From contig JAGXHB010000203.1 in NCBI GenBank assembly GCA_024636425.1, forward strand, positions 1 through 7,724: a stretch of DNA of 7,724 nt, in the 5' to 3' direction. The DNA comes from Roseobacter sp. (GTDB taxonomy: Bacteria > Pseudomonadota > Alphaproteobacteria > Rhodobacterales > Rhodobacteraceae). Positions 6,591-7,724 of this stretch are shown piece by piece. A model generated the notes under the pieces. It was given only the letters and a program-made list of their open reading frames with translations. It had not been told where the DNA came from and searched no databases. Each line of letters begins with the position of its first letter. Positions within the stretch are counted from its first letter, which is position 1. Both the position numbers and the translations under genes were made by a program.

Positions 6591-7079
6591 TCATGTCACC
6601 GGTGGCGGCACAGCCCGTTTCAGACCGATCTTGCGGCCCGCACGATCAGGATAAGGCAGGCTGGCATGCGCGCGCTTCATCTGGTCCAGTTTTGCAAGGA
6701 TGGTGTCCGGCATCGGCGCAACGCGGGGGCCGGACTGATCGACATGCAGCGTCAGCGCCTCGCCTGTGGCGGCAAGCCAGCCGTCCTCGTGCCAAAGCTC
6801 GGTAAAACTGTGGAAACGTTTCTCGTCGAAATCGAGCAGCTGGAAGGTGCAATAGGTTTGCGCGCCTTCATGCAGTTCGCGCAGATAGCAGACGTGAAAT
6901 TCAGCAACATAGGTCGTGCAGCCCTGTTTTTGATAGTCAGGGCCGAACCCGACCTGCGCATAGGCGTCGTCGACGGCGTTATCCATCAGGACCGAATAAT
7001 AGGCCATGTTCAGGTGACCGTTGAAGTCGATCCATTCAGGTTTGACCCGGCGGAGCGAGGATCGGAAGGGAGTGTCCAT
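6591..7079 (-). CDS. Acyl-CoA thioesterase-like protein (hotdog fold)
   Basis: The 162-residue product matches the size of a single hotdog-fold thioesterase of the 4HBT group. The key segment is WIDFNGHLNMAYY at residues 16-28: D18, H22 and N24 sit where 4-hydroxybenzoyl-CoA thioesterase-like enzymes carry their active-site Asp and the helix-starting HxN. Later, YVAEFHVCYLREL and FHSFTELWHEDG fit the central beta strands. Such enzymes hydrolyse acyl-CoA to free acid and CoA in the cytoplasm. The DFNGHLN form is also seen in betainyl-CoA thioesterases of carnitine breakdown, but no carnitine gene is present here, so the substrate is open. The ATG at 7079 has AAAGG 8 bases upstream. The gene follows gatB across a pair of hairpins and precedes the DUF4177 gene. 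Confidence 0.87.
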   Translation of the reverse strand: MDTPFRSSLRRVKPEWIDFNGHLNMAYYSVLMDNAVDDAYAQVGFGPDYQKQGCTTYVAEFHVCYLRELHEGAQTYCTFQLLDFDEKRFHSFTELWHEDGWLAATGEALTLHVDQSGPRVAPMPDTILAKLDQMKRAHASLPYPDRAGRKIGLKRAVPPPVT

Positions 7080-7108
7080 CTATCGGCCTTTCAGTTCGCT
7101 GGATAGGG

Positions 7109-7129
7109 CGTTTTCTTTGCAAGAAAACG
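7109..7129. repeat. Perfect inverted repeat (9-bp stem, 3-base loop)
   Basis: Bases 7109-7117 pair perfectly with 7121-7129 around a TGC loop. The stem is mostly A-T (CGTTTTCTT arm). It directly abuts the larger hairpin at 7129-7158 and lies between the thioesterase start and the gatB end. On the minus strand its T-rich arm follows the larger hairpin and can act as the U-tract of the gatB terminator. Confidence 0.7.
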
Positions 7130-7158
7130 GCCCGGAATTTTTGAAAAATTCCGGGGCC
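7129..7158 (-). terminator. Probable rho-independent terminator of gatB
   Basis: An 11-base-pair perfect stem (7131-7141 with 7145-7155), extendable by two more pairs past one bulged base, begins 5 bases after the gatB stop codon. Read on the minus strand it is followed by GTTTTCTT, an adequate though not long U-tract. The stem combines a GC base with an AATTTTT/AAAAATT top. The structure would separate gatB from the thioesterase gene. Confidence 0.65.
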
Positions 7159-7162
7159 AACC

Positions 7163-7724
7163 TCAGCCTTGCAGTTTTTTCGCGACAATTTCGTTGACGG
7201 CTTTGGGGTTTGCCTTGCCGCCTGTCGCTTTCATCACCTGACCGACGAACCAGCCCGCCAGCTTGGGATTTTCGCGCGCCTTGGCGACCTGATCGGGGTT
7301 GGCGGCGATGATCTCGTCCACTGCAGCCTCGATCGCACCGGTATCCGTCACCTGCTTCATGCCGCGCTCTTCGACGATGACCGCCGGGTCGCCGCCTTCG
7401 GTATAGACGATCTCGAACAAGTCCTTGGCGATCTTGCCCGAAATCGCGTCAGAGGCGATTAGGTCGATCACACCGCCCAACTGGGCGGGCGTGACGGGGC
7501 TGTCCGTGATGTCGCGGTCGTCCTTCTTGAGGCGGCCGAACAGCTCGTTGATAACCCAGTTCGCAGCCATCTTGCCGTCGCGTCCCTGTGCTGTCGCCTC
7601 GAAATAGCTGGAGCTGTCCAGATCAGCCGTCAGGACAGATGCATCATAGTCGCTGAGGCCGAAATCCTTGATAAACCGCAGCTTCTTGGCATCGGGCAGC
7701 TCTGGCAGGGTGGCCAGAATGTCA
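7163..7724 (-). CDS. gatB: Aspartyl/glutamyl-tRNA amidotransferase subunit B (GatB), C-terminal part, truncated by window edge
   Basis: The minus-strand frame is open from the window edge (first complete codon at 7723) to a TGA at 7163-7165, giving the last 186 residues. They begin DILATLPELPDAKKLRF and continue through YFEATAQGRDGKMAANWVIN, the helical hinge of GatB. They end in the YqeY-like tail domain with KLAGWFVGQVMKATGGKANP, the characteristic GatB C-terminus. GatB binds misacylated Glu-tRNA(Gln) or Asp-tRNA(Asn) and works with GatA and GatC to convert the amino acid to Gln or Asn. The catalytic cradle lies outside the window. An ATG at 7570 is internal and not a real start. A terminator-like hairpin follows the stop. 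Confidence 0.96.
   Translation of the reverse strand, partial: DILATLPELPDAKKLRFIKDFGLSDYDASVLTADLDSSSYFEATAQGRDGKMAANWVINELFGRLKKDDRDITDSPVTPAQLGGVIDLIASDAISGKIAKDLFEIVYTEGGDPAVIVEERGMKQVTDTGAIEAAVDEIIAANPDQVAKARENPKLAGWFVGQVMKATGGKANPKAVNEIVAKKLQG

Overview
The window is high-GC DNA that reads as the chromosome of an alphaproteobacterium, most likely Rhodobacteraceae (roseobacter group). This rests on the aerobic cobaltochelatase genes cobS and cobT, an alphaproteobacterial-type BolA and J-domain gene pair, a GatB C-terminus, and the style of the translated proteins. The genus is not resolved. No rRNA, tRNA, CRISPR array, insertion sequence or phage gene is visible.

Layout from left to right: (1) 1-400, minus strand, the N-terminal part of an Xaa-Pro aminopeptidase that runs off the window. 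(2) 457-2322, minus, cobT, the VWA-type subunit of the cobaltochelatase. (3) 2323-2552, a divergent intergenic region with a possible stress-type promoter. (4) 2553-3290, plus, a secreted acidic PRC-barrel protein, closed by a clear rho-independent terminator at 3349-3386. (5) 3421-3810, minus, a small secreted protein of unknown function that overlaps the end of cobS. (6) 3803-4789, minus, cobS, the AAA+ ATPase of the cobaltochelatase. (7) 5005-5631, minus, a J-domain protein with a Cys/His cluster. (8) 5706-5963, plus, a BolA family protein divergent from the J-domain gene. (9) 5960-6520, minus, a DUF4177-type protein that converges on bolA and shares a CTAG stop palindrome with it. (10) 6591-7079, minus, a hotdog-fold thioesterase. 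(11) 7109-7158, two adjacent hairpins. (12) 7163-7724, minus, the C-terminal part of gatB.

CobS and CobT, together with CobN (not in the window), insert Co2+ into hydrogenobyrinic acid a,c-diamide in the aerobic route to vitamin B12. Here the two genes lie in the same direction but are separated by about 1.5 kb, which holds a small unknown gene and an oppositely transcribed PRC-barrel gene. The other genes are housekeeping: BolA (Fe-S/glutaredoxin-linked), a J-domain co-chaperone, GatB (tRNA-dependent amidation) and a thioesterase.

I did not find a convincing undescribed system. The items most worth a second look are the PRC-barrel gene placed between the cobaltochelatase genes, its possible GGAAC-type promoter, the uncharacterised secreted protein coupled to cobS, and the paired hairpins after gatB.
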